A stretch of DNA of 64,000 bases from Castellaniella hirudinis_A (GCF_047468865.1 NZ_JBLGTV010000007.1:1-64000), one strand, 5' to 3'. Shown: positions 14,048-23,129, counted from the stretch's first letter. The notes: generated by a model from the letters alone, not told the origin. A program made the numbers and translations.

Positions 14048-14051
14048 TCCT

Positions 14052-15302
14052 ATGACCACACTTGCCGTTTCCACCCCTCCTGTGTGCGCCGCCGAGGCGC
14101 CCGACATCCCACGTGCGCCGGTGCCTTCGGGCAGCGTGGGTTATGTGTCGCCGCAATACCTGTCCTTCGACCAGCCGCTGACCCTGTCCAGCGGGCAGGT
14201 GCTGCCCGCCTATACGCTGGCGGTCGAGACCTACGGCACCCTCAATGCCCAGTGCAGCAATGCCGTGCTGGTCTGTCACGCGCTGAACGCCTCGCACCAT
14301 GTCGCGGGCATGGATGCCGACGACCCCAGCCAGATTGGCTGGTGGGACAATATGGTCGGCCCGGGCAAGGCCGTCGACACTGATCGTTTCTTCGTGATCG
14401 GCATCAATAACCTGGGGTCTTGCTTTGGTTCCACCGGCCCCACCACCATCAACCCGGACACCGGGCAGCCCTGGGGGGCATCGTTTCCTCTCCTGACTGT
14501 CGAAGACTGGGTGCATGCGCAGGCCCGGGTGGCCGATCATTTCGGCATCCAGCGCTTTGCCGCCGTCATGGGCGGGTCTCTGGGGGGGATGCAGGCCCTC
14601 AGTTGGGCCATTGCCTGCCCGGATCGTGTGGGCGATTGCATCGTCGTCGCCAGCACGGCGCGGCTGACCGCCCAGAATATCGCTTTCAACGAGGTCGCCC
14701 GGCGCGCCATTTTGACGGATCCCGATTTTCGCGGCGGGGATTATGCCGCGCAGGGGGTGGTGCCCAGCAATGGCCTGTCGGTGGCGCGCATGGTGGGCCA
14801 CATCACTTACCAGTCCGATGCCGTGATGGCGTCGAAGTTCGGCCGCGCGCAGCGCGCCCCTGGCCCCAGCGGCGATTACCGTTATAACTACGACGTCGAA
14901 TTCGAGGTCGAATCCTATCTGCGGTATCAGGGCGAGAAATTTTCGCGGCATTTCGATGCCAATACTTATCTGCTGCTGACGCGGGCCCTGGATTATTTTG
15001 ATCCGGCCCGCGCCACGGGGGGCGATCTGGCCCAGGCCCTGGCTGCGGTGCAGGCCCGGTTTCTGTTGGTGTCGTTCACCACCGATTGGCGCTTCGCCCC
15101 CGAGCACTCCCGCGAAATCGTCCAGGCGCTGCTGAAGAACCGGCGCGAGGTCACCTATGCCGAAATCGACGCCCCTCATGGGCATGATGCCTTCTTGCTG
15201 GGTGACGCCCGCTACCATGCCATTGTCCAGGGTTACTACGACCAGATCGCCCAGCGCCTGGGCTTGGGCGAGCGCCGCCAGACGACGGGGGTGTTGGCAT
15301 GA
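14052..15302 (+). CDS. metX: Homoserine O-acyltransferase MetX
   Basis: 416 residues; an alpha/beta-hydrolase fold enzyme that acylates homoserine as the first committed step of methionine synthesis. The nucleophile is Ser176 in GGSLGGMQAL. The acid is in SFTTDW and the histidine in DAPHGHDAFL near the end. Whether the donor is succinyl- or acetyl-CoA cannot be decided here. The protein carries about 28 extra N-terminal residues. It is translated just behind the SAM-II leader and coupled to metW by an ATGA overlap. Confidence 0.95.
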   Translation: MTTLAVSTPPVCAAEAPDIPRAPVPSGSVGYVSPQYLSFDQPLTLSSGQVLPAYTLAVETYGTLNAQCSNAVLVCHALNASHHVAGMDADDPSQIGWWDNMVGPGKAVDTDRFFVIGINNLGSCFGSTGPTTINPDTGQPWGASFPLLTVEDWVHAQARVADHFGIQRFAAVMGGSLGGMQALSWAIACPDRVGDCIVVASTARLTAQNIAFNEVARRAILTDPDFRGGDYAAQGVVPSNGLSVARMVGHITYQSDAVMASKFGRAQRAPGPSGDYRYNYDVEFEVESYLRYQGEKFSRHFDANTYLLLTRALDYFDPARATGGDLAQALAAVQARFLLVSFTTDWRFAPEHSREIVQALLKNRREVTYAEIDAPHGHDAFLLGDARYHAIVQGYYDQIAQRLGLGERRQTTGVLA

Positions 15303-15970
15303 GCGCGCCGATCGACGCGGCCGGCCGCATTGATGTGTCGCCGGGATCCGGCGGCCGGTCGCAGCCGGATCCCGCGCCGCGGATCGACCTGCAGCGCATC
15401 GCCCAGTGGATCGAACCGGGCAGCCGGGTGCTGGATCTGGGCTGCGCGGATGGCTACCTGCTGTCTCACTTGCAGCGCACCCGCCAGGTGCGGGGCGCCG
15501 GGGTCGAACTCGACGACGACCGGGTGATTGCCGCCGTGCGCCGAGGGGTGCGGGTGATCCAGCAAAATCTGGAAGAAGGCCTGGCGCTGTTCGACGACCA
15601 GCAGTTTGATACCGTCGTGTTGTCCCAAACGCTGCAGTCCATGCACCACACCGAACATATTCTGCGGGAAATGGCCCGGGTGGCGCGCTATGGGATCGTG
15701 TCGTTTCCCAATTTCGGTTATTGGCCCCATGGCTGGTCGATCCTGCGCGGGCGCATGCCGGTGAACGACCAGATGCCGTATCAATGGTATGACACGCCCA
15801 ACATTCACCTGTGCACGCTGCGCGATTTCCAGCTGCTGGCCGCGCAATTGGGGCTGCGCATCACGCACCTGGCCACCTTCCGGGGTAATCAGGAAATCCA
15901 TTGGCTGCGGGGCTGGCGCAGCATGCTGGCGGTGTATCGCTTCGAATCCCCCCTGGGCGGGCGCTCGTGA
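15299..15970 (+). CDS. metW: Methionine biosynthesis protein MetW
   Basis: 223 residues, start overlapping the metX stop. A SAM-dependent methyltransferase-like fold: glycine motif VLDLGCADGYLL (about 42-53), acidic VELDDDRV, and the MetW-specific segment SQTLQSMHHTEHIL...FPNFGYWPHG. MetW always accompanies MetX in Proteobacteria and is reported to boost MetX acyltransferase activity. The extra N-terminal 28 residues are Gly/Pro-rich. Confidence 0.93.
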   Translation: MSAPIDAAGRIDVSPGSGGRSQPDPAPRIDLQRIAQWIEPGSRVLDLGCADGYLLSHLQRTRQVRGAGVELDDDRVIAAVRRGVRVIQQNLEEGLALFDDQQFDTVVLSQTLQSMHHTEHILREMARVARYGIVSFPNFGYWPHGWSILRGRMPVNDQMPYQWYDTPNIHLCTLRDFQLLAAQLGLRITHLATFRGNQEIHWLRGWRSMLAVYRFESPLGGRS

Positions 15971-17211
15971 CAGACGGCTGGCGCGTTTATGGCCGCCGCC
16001 GCGTAGCGCCCCTGCTGGTGCTGGGCTTCGCCAGCGGCCTGCCCCTGGCGCTGACATCGGGCACCTTGCAGGCCTGGGCCACGGTCGAGCTGGTTTCCTT
16101 GCAGAGCATCGGTTTCCTGACCCTGGCGGGCACGGCCTACACGCTGAAATTCCTGTGGGCGCCGTTGGTGGATCGCTACGCGCCGCCCTGGCTGGGGCGG
16201 CGGCGCAGCTGGGTGTTCCTGACGCAATGGCTGCTGGCGGCCTCGATCGCCGCCATGGGTTTTTTTTCACCCGGATCGCAGCTGGAAACGCTGGCTCTGC
16301 TGGCTGTGTGGGTGGCGTTTTTATCGGCGACCCAGGATATCGCCTTCGATGCCTACAGCACGGACGTCCTGCGCCATGAAGAACGCGCGGCCGGCGCCGC
16401 CCTGAAGGTCATGGGCTATCGCCTGGCCATGGTGGTATCGGGAGGGCTGGCGCTGATCATCGCGGATCAATGGCTGGGTTGGGGGAATATGTATTTTCTG
16501 ATGGGGGCGTTGATGGCGTTGTCGTCCCTCGCCACCCTGTGGGCGCCCGAACCCGAGCACGCCAGCCAGGCGCCGCGCGACCTGCAGCAGGCGGTGGTTG
16601 CGCCCCTGCGCGAATTCTTCGGTCGTTCCGGGGCCTGGTCGATCTTGTTGCTGATCGTGTTGTACAAGCTGGGGGATGCCTTTGCGGGGGCCTTGTCCAC
16701 GACCTTTCTGATTCGCGGGGCCGGGTTCGACGTCACCGAGGTTGGCATGGTCAACAAGGTCTTCGGCCTGGTCGCCACCATCGTCGGCGCTTTGGCCGGG
16801 GGGGGGCTGATGACGCGCCTGGGCCTGTACCGGGCGCTGATGGTCTTTGGCCTGCTGCAGGCTGTGTCCAATCTGGGCTACTGGATGCTGGCGGTGACCC
16901 CGCCGCACCTGTATTCCATGGCGCTGGTGGTGGCGGTGGAAAATCTCTGCGGCGGTCTGGGGACGGCCGCCTTCGTGGCCTTGCTGATGGCCTTGTGCCG
17001 TCAGCAGTTTTCCGCCACGCAGTTTGCCTTGCTGTCGGCCCTGTCCGCCGTGGGGCGCACTTACCTGGCGGGGCCGCTGACGCCGGTGTTCGTCGAACAC
17101 CTGGGGTGGCCTGCGTTTTTCGTGGCCACGGTGGGTATCGCGTTGCCCGGCCTGGCCCTGCTGTGGTGGATGCGCCGCCTGGTGCGGTGTCTGGACGCCG
17201 ATATCGTTTGA
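15967..17211 (+). CDS. ampG: AmpG-type muropeptide permease
   Basis: 414 residues from GTG 15967, which overlaps the metW stop (GTGA). A major-facilitator protein with about 12 membrane helices; LGFASGLPLALTSGTLQAW and the DRYAPPWLGRRRSW loop are typical of AmpG. It imports anhydromuropeptides released by wall turnover for recycling and, in many species, for beta-lactamase signalling. It is co-transcribed with metXW by position only; the functional link is loose. Confidence 0.9.
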   Translation: MTDGWRVYGRRRVAPLLVLGFASGLPLALTSGTLQAWATVELVSLQSIGFLTLAGTAYTLKFLWAPLVDRYAPPWLGRRRSWVFLTQWLLAASIAAMGFFSPGSQLETLALLAVWVAFLSATQDIAFDAYSTDVLRHEERAAGAALKVMGYRLAMVVSGGLALIIADQWLGWGNMYFLMGALMALSSLATLWAPEPEHASQAPRDLQQAVVAPLREFFGRSGAWSILLLIVLYKLGDAFAGALSTTFLIRGAGFDVTEVGMVNKVFGLVATIVGALAGGGLMTRLGLYRALMVFGLLQAVSNLGYWMLAVTPPHLYSMALVVAVENLCGGLGTAAFVALLMALCRQQFSATQFALLSALSAVGRTYLAGPLTPVFVEHLGWPAFFVATVGIALPGLALLWWMRRLVRCLDADIV

Positions 17212-17235
17212 CCGTGTGTCCGCACCCGCCTCGAA

Positions 17236-17346
17236 CCCACACCTGCGCCCGCGCATCCGCTCGCACGCACTCCGGCACATATCATTTACGAGTGCGAAAC
17301 GAACCTGCGTCCGCGCACCCACACCCACACTTGCGCCCGCGCATCC
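17236..17346. repeat. 23-bp direct repeat in Pro/Arg-codon-like low-complexity DNA
   Basis: CCCACACCTGCGCCCGCGCA with its next three bases (17236-17258) recurs at 17324-17346 with one mismatch. The 260-bp gap between ampG and the next gene is dominated by CGCACCCAC-like sequence and shows no gene. Confidence 0.6.
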
Positions 17347-17471
17347 ACGCCCGCGCCAGATATTCGCTTCGTCCGTTCAGCGTTATATTGCCTTTGTTTA
17401 TCGCCAAACCTCGAAGCCGGATTCATTTAATCTGACTGGGTTCAGCCGCTTCGCCAAGGAAAAAATGCGTC

Positions 17472-18482
17472 ATGGTTTCTAAGTTACGCCTGCTGTTCGA
17501 TCGCTTCACCTTGATTTTGATTGTGGTGGTGACGACGGCAACCCTGCTGCCCGCGCATGGTCAGGGGGCTGTGTTTTTCCACTGGCTGACGGCGGCGGCC
17601 ATTGCGCTGCTGTTTTTCATGCATGGCGCGAAGCTGTCGCGTGAAGCCATCATTGCGGGGGCCACGCACTGGCGTCTGCATGGCGTGATTTTCCTCTGGA
17701 CCTTCGTCCTGTTTCCGCTGCTGGGCTGGGCCCTGGGCCCGGTGCTGACGCCTTTGCTGGGCGAGCCTTTATACGTGGGGGTGCTGTATCTGTGCGTGTT
17801 GCCGGGCACCGTGCAGTCGGCCATCGCCTTTACATCCATTGCGCGGGGCAATATTCCGGCGGCGGTCTGTGCGGCTTCGGCGTCCAGCATCGTCGGCATC
17901 GTCATCACGCCTCTGCTGCTGCAGCTGTTGCTGAAAACCGATACCTCGGCGTTGGACAGCACGTCTTTGCTGCAATCCATCTTGCGCATTGGCCAGCAGA
18001 TTTTTCTGCCTTTCGTGGCGGGGCACCTGATGCGCCCGGTCATCGGCCGCTGGATGGATCGCCATCGCGCTCTGGTCACCAAGGTCGATCAAAGCTCGAT
18101 TCTGTTGGTGGTGTATACCGCTTTCAGCGAATCCGTGGTGGCGGGGCTATGGTCCCAGGTCGACCCGCAATCGCTGGTTTGGCTGGTGCTTGTCTGCTGC
18201 GTGTTGCTGGCCATCGTGCTGGTGCTCAATACATGGTCGACCCGGCGGCTGGGCTTCAACCGGCCGGACGAAATCACCATCGTGTTCTGCGGCTCGAAGA
18301 AAAGCATGGCCACCGGGGTGCCCATGGCGGGGGTGTTGTTCAGTGCCAGCGCCATCGGGCCGGTGCTGCTGCCCCTGATGATTTTCCATCAAATCCAGCT
18401 GATGGTGTGCGCGGTGCTGGCGCAGCACTATCAGCGCATGGGTGGCCCAACCCCGCCGCCGCGGCGCCGCGCGCCCGCCTGA
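17472..18482 (+). CDS. Bile acid:sodium symporter-family protein (YfeH type)
   Basis: 336 residues with about ten membrane helices and no signal peptide. FDRFTLILIVVVTTATLLPA at the N-terminus, FFMHGAKLSREA and VLYLCVLPGTVQSAIAFTSIARGN fit the SBF-like (YfeH) branch of the BASS superfamily; VFCGSKKSMATGVPMA is the second conserved box. It is likely a secondary transporter of an organic anion, substrate unknown. It sits alone between the ampG run and a convergent gene. Confidence 0.88.
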   Translation: MVSKLRLLFDRFTLILIVVVTTATLLPAHGQGAVFFHWLTAAAIALLFFMHGAKLSREAIIAGATHWRLHGVIFLWTFVLFPLLGWALGPVLTPLLGEPLYVGVLYLCVLPGTVQSAIAFTSIARGNIPAAVCAASASSIVGIVITPLLLQLLLKTDTSALDSTSLLQSILRIGQQIFLPFVAGHLMRPVIGRWMDRHRALVTKVDQSSILLVVYTAFSESVVAGLWSQVDPQSLVWLVLVCCVLLAIVLVLNTWSTRRLGFNRPDEITIVFCGSKKSMATGVPMAGVLFSASAIGPVLLPLMIFHQIQLMVCAVLAQHYQRMGGPTPPPRRRAPA

Positions 18483-18510
18483 TCCGCCGGCCTGGTGAGC
18501 GCCGGACACG

Positions 18511-18537
18511 AAAAAGGCCCCGCATGCGCGGGGCCTT
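18511..18537 (-). terminator. Rho-independent terminator between convergent genes
   Basis: The stem AAGGCCCCGC / GCGGGGCCTT (10 bp, loop ATGC) is followed leftward by TTTTT. It serves mainly the leftward 67-aa gene and could also slow rightward transcription from the transporter. Confidence 0.85.
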
Positions 18538-18607
18538 AAGCTGGATGACAGCCCTTTTCAGGGCCGTGAGCCAGCCGAGCTGCCTGGCTGTCACCAAACA
18601 GAAAAAA

Positions 18608-18811
18608 TCAAGCCGTGGTGTGCAGCAAGGTGCCGACCGAACCGCTGCTGGCCAACTGGGGGACGCTGGGCACGGAATTGACCAGGCTGAGTATGGTGTT
18701 GGCTTGACCATCCAGAACCTTGTTGAGCAGCACGTTTTGCTTTTCTTGCATCATGGCCCAGTTTTGCAGGCCAGAAGCAACGGCGACGGCGCTTTCTACG
18801 GATTCGGACAT
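18608..18811 (-). CDS. YjfB-like putative motility protein
   Basis: 67 residues leftward, AGGAGG six bases before ATG 18811. The pattern MSESVESAVAVASGLQN, an amphipathic helix (MQEKQNVLLNKVLDGQANTILSLV) and a Pro-Ser tail is that of the YjfB putative-motility family, small proteins of unknown function often found as single genes. Followed by a strong terminator, so monocistronic. Confidence 0.6.
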   Translation of the reverse strand: MSESVESAVAVASGLQNWAMMQEKQNVLLNKVLDGQANTILSLVNSVPSVPQLASSGSVGTLLHTTA

Positions 18812-18877
18812 GGCGGCCTCCTGGGAAATCGGTGAAATATAACGATTACGTTTGATTGTACGGCATTTAATGCCAAT

Positions 18878-19684
18878 TTAACATGACGCAGCGCGGGGAA
18901 AGTCGTAATCAATGGTCAGCGGCGCGTGGTCGCTGAAGCGTTCGGCCTTGTAGATGGCGGCGGATCGGGCGCGGGCGGCCATGCCGGGGGTGGCGATATG
19001 GTAGTCGATGCGCCACCCGACATTGTTGGCCCAGGCCTGCCCGCGGTTGCTCCACCAGGTATAGGCCTCGCCCGTGGCTTCGGGGTGCAGGCGGCGGTAA
19101 ACATCCACCCAGCCGTGCTGGTTCAGGATTTTGCCGAGCCAGGCGCGTTCCTCGGGCAGGAATCCGCTGTTCTTCAGGTTGCCTTTCCAGTTTTTCAGGT
19201 CGATTTCGTGGTGGGCAATGTTCCAGTCCCCGCAAATGATGAATTCGCGCCCGCTGTGGCGGTATTCCTGCATCAGGCCGTCCAGCCAGCCCTCGAAGTG
19301 ATCCAGGAAACGGTATTTGGCTTCTTGGCGGGGGTCGCCGCTGGATCCCGATGGCAGATAGGCGCTGATCACGCTCAGGCCCGGCCAGTCGGCCCGCAGA
19401 ATGCGGCCTTCGGCGTCGAATTCCGGGCAGGCCATGCCGCTGGCCACGCGCTGGGCGGGCTGGCGCATATACAGCCCCACGCCGCTGTAGCCTTTTTTCT
19501 CGGCATGGTGGAAATGGCCGGTGTAGCCGTCGGGGTGGCGCAGGGCGTCGTTAAGATCGGCATCCTGGATTTTGATTTCCTGCAGGCAGACGATATCCGG
19601 CCGCTGGGCATGCAGCCAATCGGGCAGGCCTTTGCGAAAAGCGGCCCGGATGCCATTGACGTTGAGCGAGGTGATGCGTAGCAC
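18878..19684 (-). CDS. xthA: Exodeoxyribonuclease III
   Basis: 268 residues, usual family length. Catalytic boxes of the EEP nuclease fold are all present: ITSLNVNGIRA (N-terminus), LQEIKI with the metal-binding Glu, GDWNIAHHEIDL, NVGWRIDYH and the C-terminal SDHAPLTIDY. It is an AP endonuclease and 3'-5' exonuclease in base-excision repair. It lies 9 bases downstream of the dioxygenase-like gene and probably shares its transcript. Confidence 0.95.
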   Translation of the reverse strand: MLRITSLNVNGIRAAFRKGLPDWLHAQRPDIVCLQEIKIQDADLNDALRHPDGYTGHFHHAEKKGYSGVGLYMRQPAQRVASGMACPEFDAEGRILRADWPGLSVISAYLPSGSSGDPRQEAKYRFLDHFEGWLDGLMQEYRHSGREFIICGDWNIAHHEIDLKNWKGNLKNSGFLPEERAWLGKILNQHGWVDVYRRLHPEATGEAYTWWSNRGQAWANNVGWRIDYHIATPGMAARARSAAIYKAERFSDHAPLTIDYDFPRAASC

Positions 19685-19693
19685 AGGCGTCCT

Positions 19694-20491
19694 TCAGCCA
19701 AAACGAAAACTGGAAATGGTCAGCCCGCCGAACCCGCGGGTGTCGTGCTGAATACAGGATACTGGGTCGTCGCCTGCCGCGCCGTTGGCCACGAACAAGG
19801 GCACCAAGTGGTCTTCCATGGGATGGCAGATGCGGGCGGCGGGGGCTTGAGCCCAGCGGGCCAGCGAGGCTTTGCGCTGATCGGCGGGCTGATCCACCAG
19901 GGATTGCTGCAGCCAGGCATCGAAGCGGGCCGAGGGTTCCGCGCCGGCGGCGTTGAAGCCCCGCATATTATGAAAACTGAGCCCGCTGCCGATGATCAGA
20001 ATGTTTTCGTCGCGCAGGGGCTGCAGGGCTGCCCCCAGGGCATGGTGCCAATTGGGATCGAAATGGGCGTTGATGGACAGTTGCACCATGGGAATCCGGG
20101 CCTTGGGATACATCACGTAGGCCGGTACGAAAGCGCCGTGGTCGTAGCCGCGCCGGGTGTCTTCGCTGACGGGGATGTCCTTGGCCGACAGCAGGCTGTG
20201 CACCCGGGCCGCCAAACGGGGCGACCCGGGCGCGGTGTAGTGGATTTCGTAGGTGTCGGCGGGAAACCCGTGGTAGTCGTAGACCATGCCGGGCTGGGGG
20301 TGGCCGCTGACTTTGACCTGGTCGCGGGTGATCCAATGCGCCGACACCATCAAGATGGCACGCGGCGCCTGGGGCAGCGCGGCGGGGATGTCGCGCAGCG
20401 CCTGGGCCAGGTTGGTGTAGTTGCCGTCGGGATCCGGCATCCAGGGCCAGGGGCCGCCGCCGTGGGAAATGAAGTACGCCGGTTGACGCAT
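19694..20491 (-). CDS. DODA-type extradiol ring-cleavage dioxygenase (YgiD-like)
   Basis: 265 residues from ATG 20491 (MRQPAYFISHGGGPWPWM). The SHGGGP motif, SAHW, and DTRRGYDHGAFVP supply the metal-binding His residues of the LigB/DODA fold; GSGLSFHNM and HPMEDHLVPLF are the later boxes. The family opens catechol-type rings such as DOPA. The true substrate in this organism is unknown. Confidence 0.9.
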   Translation of the reverse strand: MRQPAYFISHGGGPWPWMPDPDGNYTNLAQALRDIPAALPQAPRAILMVSAHWITRDQVKVSGHPQPGMVYDYHGFPADTYEIHYTAPGSPRLAARVHSLLSAKDIPVSEDTRRGYDHGAFVPAYVMYPKARIPMVQLSINAHFDPNWHHALGAALQPLRDENILIIGSGLSFHNMRGFNAAGAEPSARFDAWLQQSLVDQPADQRKASLARWAQAPAARICHPMEDHLVPLFVANGAAGDDPVSCIQHDTRGFGGLTISSFRFG

Positions 20492-20656
20492 GGCAGACCT
20501 TTGAATGGACAAATGAACCAACCCATTATCATAGGCTCAAACGCTGGGTGCTGTCAGGGGCGGGGAAGCCCCTTGGCGGGCGGGCGCTTGCCCAGCTGTG
20601 TTCAAGGGACGCCGGATTGGTCGATAATGTGGGTTTTTCCAGATCGAGATATCGTC

Positions 20657-21325
20657 ATGCCCCGTTCGCACGCCCAAGCATTTGTCCGTTTTGCCCTGGA
20701 TCAGGGGGTTTTGCGCTTTGGCCGGTTTCAAACCAAATCGGGGCGTTTGAGTCCATATTTTTTCAATGCGGGCTTGTTCAATGATGGCGCCAGCGTGGGG
20801 CGGCTGGGGCAATTCTATGCCCAGGCCCTGCTGGAAGCGGGACTGGATTTCGATATGCTGTTCGGGCCGGCTTATAAGGGGATTCCCCTGGCCACGACCA
20901 CCGCGGTCGCCTTGGCGCAGCAGCCTGCCATGGCGGGGCGCATGGTGCCTTTCGCCTTCAACCGCAAGGAAGCCAAGGATCACGGCGAGGGCGGGGTGCT
21001 GGTGGGAGCGCCGTTGCAGGGCGGGGTGGTGATTATCGACGATGTAATCACGGCGGGCACATCGGTGCGCGAATCCGTGGCCCTGATTCGCGCCGCCGGC
21101 GCGCGCCCGGCGGCGGTGCTGATCGCCTTGGATCGCATGGAGCGCGCCGGGGCCGATGGGGCCTTGTCGGCGCATTCCGCCGTGCAGGATGTGGCGCAGA
21201 CCTACGGCATTCCGGTGGTCAGCATTGCATCTTTGATGGATGTGATGGCCCTGCTGGAAGGGGATGCGACTTTGGCGCAGCACCGGGCGGCGGTGGAGGC
21301 CTACCGGGATCGGTATGGGATTTGA
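20657..21325 (+). CDS. pyrE: Orotate phosphoribosyltransferase
   Basis: 222 residues from ATG 20657. It converts orotate and PRPP to OMP in pyrimidine synthesis. The PRPP loop VVIIDDVITAGTSVRES (about residues 124-140), FNRKEAKDHGEGG (the flexible catalytic loop with the conserved Lys) and FGPAYKGIPLA are all present. The longer frame upstream lacks family sequence. Downstream it is separated from gat genes by an inserted ParDE-Mrr block. Confidence 0.95.
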   Translation: MPRSHAQAFVRFALDQGVLRFGRFQTKSGRLSPYFFNAGLFNDGASVGRLGQFYAQALLEAGLDFDMLFGPAYKGIPLATTTAVALAQQPAMAGRMVPFAFNRKEAKDHGEGGVLVGAPLQGGVVIIDDVITAGTSVRESVALIRAAGARPAAVLIALDRMERAGADGALSAHSAVQDVAQTYGIPVVSIASLMDVMALLEGDATLAQHRAAVEAYRDRYGI

Positions 21326-21413
21326 GCGTAGGCCACTATAGAGCACCAGGATGCCGGTACTCGGGCCCGCGCTTTGAGTTGTATCTTATTGATTTTAAAT
21401 AGCCTTGTGGGGC

Positions 21414-21440
21414 GTCTTCATTATTGAGTATATTGAAGAC
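21414..21440. promoter_or_regulatory. Probable operator of the parDE module
   Basis: GTCTTCA at 21414-21420 is inverted as TGAAGAC at 21434-21440, 13 bp apart, 22 bases upstream of the antitoxin ATG. A dyad in this place fits autoregulation by a ribbon-helix-helix antitoxin. Confidence 0.5.
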
Positions 21441-21462
21441 ATCAAGCTGCAAGGAGCTGACC

Positions 21463-21723
21463 ATGTCCCGCACGAACACCACCACCATGACAGTGCGCCT
21501 CAGTGGCTCTCTGAGCGAATTCGTTGCCGCAAATGTTGGTGAGCAAGGCGACTACGAGAACGTCAGCGAGTATGTAAGAGACCTCATTCGTCGTGACAAA
21601 GAAGCCAGGGAAGCGGCTGCATTCGAGCGGCTCAAGGCCGAACTCACGCACACATGGGCGGCACCGGAGTCGTCATACAAACCTTTGACGGCAGCAGACG
21701 TTATCGCGCGTCACCGAGTCTGA
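21463..21723 (+). CDS. ParD-type antitoxin
   Basis: 86 residues from ATG 21463 behind AAGGAG (21451-21456). Residues about 5-50 form a ribbon-helix-helix domain (TMTVRLSGSLSEFVAANV, VSEYVRDLIRRDKEA), the ParD DNA-binding fold. The acidic/Trp C-terminal tail (HTWAAPESSYKPLTA) would wrap the toxin. Eight bases separate it from the toxin gene. Confidence 0.88.
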   Translation: MSRTNTTTMTVRLSGSLSEFVAANVGEQGDYENVSEYVRDLIRRDKEAREAAAFERLKAELTHTWAAPESSYKPLTAADVIARHRV

Positions 21724-21731
21724 TTTTCGTC

Positions 21732-22052
21732 ATGATCAAGGCCCAGATACGCATTCAGGAAGCAGCATCCTGGCGGCTGGACGACATTTATCGTTATACG
21801 TATGAGCGCTGGGGGGCGCAACAGGCCGAGCGCTACATCACGGGTTTATTTGAGGCATTTGAGGGTATTGCCACGCACCAGACCGTATCCCGCACTATTC
21901 CGGCAGCGTTCGGCATTGATGGTTATTTCTTCCGTTATGAGCGGCACTTTGTCTATTGGCGCCGCCTCTCGAATGGTGACATCGGTATCGTGACCATTTT
22001 GCATGAGAAGATGCACCGAGTTGGGCGCTTGCGGGAGGACTTCGGTCTTTGA
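21732..22052 (+). CDS. ParE/RelE-superfamily toxin
   Basis: 106 residues from ATG 21732. QIRIQEAASWRLDDIYRYTYERWG is the ParE N-terminal helix pair; the later RYERHFVYWRRLSNGDIGIVTILHEKM is the conserved beta-hairpin. ParE toxins poison DNA gyrase and RelE toxins cleave mRNA; the short helical start favours ParE. Unlike the module at 8252 this one is intact, with its antitoxin upstream. Confidence 0.88.
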   Translation: MIKAQIRIQEAASWRLDDIYRYTYERWGAQQAERYITGLFEAFEGIATHQTVSRTIPAAFGIDGYFFRYERHFVYWRRLSNGDIGIVTILHEKMHRVGRLREDFGL

Positions 22053-22170
22053 GCGCGGCTTTATCCGAGACTTGCAAGCGCGTTCGTGCGCAGGAGGCGC
22101 CCAACCAACAAGCGATGCGTCACATGGTTTCAGAAGATGTATCTCTTGTTTCTCAAAGGGATGGCTGGAT

Positions 22171-23094
22171 TTACTCATCAAAATAGTCCGCATCAATCTT
22201 TGGGAGTTTTACGGCTTTTGACGACACCCCAACTTCATAATCCATCATCAGATTGACTAACCGGGAGCCGTCGATCAGGACAATACCTTCGACGGATTTG
22301 GCAAAGTCTACTGCCTGAGCGGTGAACCCTGATGTCGTCATGAAAATACCGCGCTTGGCTTTCTGACCCGCCAAGGCGCCATAGAATGCTTGTAATTCTG
22401 GGCGCCCTACTGTGTTTTGCCAACGTTTAGCCTGGACGTAGACCTTTTCGAGGCCCAGTTTGTCGAGGGAGATCACACCGTCGATCCCGCCATCCCCTGT
22501 ACCGCCGACCCGCTGCAGGTCGGTGCGGCTTGTGCCGTACCCCAGTTGGTGCAATACATCAAGCACAATCACTTCAAACCTGGCTGGTGATACCTGAAGC
22601 AGGCTTTCATGCAAATCGCTCGCTGTGGCTTCCCGTAGTTCAGCGAGCGCTTGAGTCAGGCGATCATCGGGGCTCAAGGAGCCCGCGCCGCTGTCTCGCA
22701 CTTGTATGAACTGAGGCTCGATGGGTACGGCATCCCTGGGGCGCAACGATTCAACCGTTTTGAAAATGTTGGCAAGGCGGTCAACTTCAGCTGCAGGCAA
22801 GGGTGTGGGGTGTTGCGCAATATAGGCGCGGCCTGCCTCGGTAATTCGCCAGTACCCGCGCTTTGCACTTTCTGATAAGCCAGCTCGCTTCAAGCGATCA
22901 TGTGCCCACCCCGTGCGGTTTCGAAAAATGGGTTGGCCACTATCTAGAATTTCTTGGCGCTGATCGTCATTCAGGGTGAGCGCATCTGCGGCAGCCTCAT
23001 GTACCAAGCTGGCTTTCACGCCCTCTGAGGCCTGCGGAGTGGCCAAAAATCGCAAGACAGGCTCAATGAACTGATCATATGTTGGTACAGCCAT
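22171..23094 (-). CDS. mrr: Mrr-type restriction endonuclease
   Basis: 307 residues, full family length. The N-terminal Mrr_N winged-helix (about 1-95, QFIEPVLRFLATPQ...GYWRITEAGR) is followed by the Mrr_cat PD-(D/E)xK nuclease (about 165-280): GTGDGGIDG with Asp205 and QAKRW with Gln221 and Lys223. Type IV enzymes of this kind cut modified DNA, often methylated invading DNA. Located next to ParDE between pyrE and gatB, a small defence/stability block inserted among core genes. Confidence 0.92.
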   Translation of the reverse strand: MAVPTYDQFIEPVLRFLATPQASEGVKASLVHEAAADALTLNDDQRQEILDSGQPIFRNRTGWAHDRLKRAGLSESAKRGYWRITEAGRAYIAQHPTPLPAAEVDRLANIFKTVESLRPRDAVPIEPQFIQVRDSGAGSLSPDDRLTQALAELREATASDLHESLLQVSPARFEVIVLDVLHQLGYGTSRTDLQRVGGTGDGGIDGVISLDKLGLEKVYVQAKRWQNTVGRPELQAFYGALAGQKAKRGIFMTTSGFTAQAVDFAKSVEGIVLIDGSRLVNLMMDYEVGVSSKAVKLPKIDADYFDE

Positions 23095-23129
23095 CCATCA
23101 CCCTTCGTTCAGGTAGCGCGTTGAAAAAA

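Noticed and set aside
17236..17346. Repeat-rich gap considered as another member of the palindromic family
   Set aside because: It lacks the conserved centre and has no inverted arms; it is a simple direct repeat in low-complexity DNA.
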